Origin: Acidobacteriota bacterium
Lineage (GTDB): Bacteria > Acidobacteriota > Polarisedimenticolia > QHYA01
Assembly (NCBI GenBank): GCA_003223995.1
Contig: QHYA01000010.1
Span: 1-16,659, forward strand
Direction: 5' to 3'
Length of the DNA stretch: 16,659 nucleotides
Of this stretch, positions 15,866-16,659 are shown piece by piece; position 1 is the first letter of the stretch, and every line of letters begins with the position of its first letter. The translations under genes were made by a program, and so were the position numbers. A model generated the notes under the pieces. That model had not been told where the DNA came from. It did not search any database and saw only the letters and a list, made by a program, of their open reading frames with translations.

Positions 15866-16659
15866 ACGAACGTGCGGGCCTTCCGCTGCCGCTCCAGGTG
15901 CTGCTGTGGGGCGGGGCGAACTCCGCCGCGGGGGCCGCGACCGGGCTTGCGGTCGGAGCGTTCCGGCCGGGGGCGCTCGTGGGGACCGATGTCCTGATCA
16001 GCGTGCTGTTCGGAAATGTCGTCGGTTTCACGGTTCTCCTCTCCTCCACTCTGGTCTTTCCGCGTGTGCGGGAGCTGAGCCCGGCCCTGCGTGCGGCGCT
16101 GCTGATCCTGACCCTGATGTCCGGCTCCGTGGCCGGCACCGCCCTGGTGCTCTATCTGTTCCCGCTGTTCATCCTTCGCGACGTGCCGCAGACGCTGGCC
16201 GTGCTGGCGATCAACGCGGTGCTCGCGCTGATCGTCGGCAGCATCGTTTACATCTACGAGGACCTGCGCTCGCGCCTGGCCGAATCCCTCAGAGAGATCG
16301 AGGAGGTGCGGCTGGTCGAGGCTCAGTTGAAGGAGCAGGCGGCCCGCGCGGAGCTGTCGGCGCTTCAGGCGCGGATCAATCCCCATTTCTTCTTCAACAC
16401 GCTCAACACGATTTCATCGCTTCTGGAGGAGAATCCGCGGCGGGCGGATGAGGTGCTCCAGACGCTCGCCGGACTGTTCCGTTACACCTTCAAGGCGGCC
16501 GACACCAATCCGGTGACCCTCGCCGAGGAGCTGGCCTTCATCGAGGGCTACCTCGCGATCGAGCGGGCCCGGTTCGGCGACCGCCTGGGGGTCGTGAGCG
16601 AGGTCGCCGCGCCTGCTCTCCGTGTGCCGGTGCCGGGTCTGATCCTCCAGCCTCTCGTC
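15862..16659 (+). CDS. LytS-type membrane sensor histidine kinase, N-terminal part (cut by window edge)
   Basis: 266 codons are in the window. Four or five membrane segments span residues about 12-143 (LLWGGANSAAGAATGLAVG, LISVLFGNVVGFTVLL, AALLILTLMSGSVAGTALVL, TLAVLAINAVLALIVGSIVY). An amphipathic coiled-coil-like helix (about 145-165) follows, then the His_kinase (PF06580-type) phospho-acceptor region LQARINPHFFFNTLNTISSL with His175. The window ends at the LILQPLV segment, just before the expected ATP-binding N-box. Kinases of this family usually pair with a LytTR-type response regulator encoded next door, which would lie past the right edge. The ATG overlaps the phosphatase stop (ATGA), so the two are translated together. 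The membrane module aligns with that of the phosphatase almost without gaps. Confidence 0.92.
   Translation, partial: MNERAGLPLPLQVLLWGGANSAAGAATGLAVGAFRPGALVGTDVLISVLFGNVVGFTVLLSSTLVFPRVRELSPALRAALLILTLMSGSVAGTALVLYLFPLFILRDVPQTLAVLAINAVLALIVGSIVYIYEDLRSRLAESLREIEEVRLVEAQLKEQAARAELSALQARINPHFFFNTLNTISSLLEENPRRADEVLQTLAGLFRYTFKAADTNPVTLAEELAFIEGYLAIERARFGDRLGVVSEVAAPALRVPVPGLILQPLV

Overview
The window is high-GC, gene-dense bacterial chromosome with no phage, insertion sequence, CRISPR array or RNA gene that I can see. The gene content points to a Gram-negative bacterium: a BolA/monothiol-glutaredoxin pair, a YqgE/AlgH protein, a PilZ-type c-di-GMP effector, a bacterial OPT transporter, a SpoIIE-type phosphatase next to a LytS-type kinase, and an acyl-CoA gene set. 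An uncultivated Acidobacteriota-like or related deep-branching lineage fits best, but this is inference from gene content and composition, not a placement.

Layout. Positions 1-7337 are all on the minus strand. Reading leftwards from the divergent promoter region at 7338-7408 come a receiver/PilZ protein whose receiver has lost its phospho-acceptor segment, bolA then a CGFS glutaredoxin (an iron-sulfur pair), a 596-residue HEAT-repeat protein, a small unknown protein, an OPT transporter and the N-terminal half of an elongation factor G cut by the window edge. From 7409 to 13845 the plus strand carries yqgE, then a probable metabolic operon: aldehyde dehydrogenase, VOC-fold protein, two enoyl-CoA hydratases, an MDR dehydrogenase without a catalytic zinc site, and a 3-hydroxyacyl-CoA dehydrogenase interrupted by an amber codon. 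A glutathione S-transferase lies convergently on the minus strand (13925-14608). Divergent from it is a translationally coupled pair: a membrane PP2C/SpoIIE phosphatase and a membrane LytS-type histidine kinase, the latter cut by the right edge.

How the genes fit together. The plus-strand set 8009-13845 has the enzymes for oxidising an aldehyde to an acid and for hydration and NAD-linked oxidation of acyl-CoAs. No acyl-CoA ligase, acyl-CoA dehydrogenase or thiolase is visible, so the substrate is unknown. The last gene appears inactivated: its stop codon replaces the glutamate of the catalytic His-Glu dyad. The phosphatase and kinase at 14660-16659 share a homologous, almost gap-free membrane module of about 100 residues followed by different outputs, which suggests two readouts of the same membrane signal.

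Strongest points for a second look: the amber codon at the catalytic position (13447-13449), the shared membrane module in the phosphatase/kinase pair, the receiver domain lacking about 40 residues, a 154-bp palindromic element between the two enoyl-CoA hydratase genes, and a recurring arrangement of -10-like hexamers 6-11 nt from start codons that suggests leaderless mRNAs.
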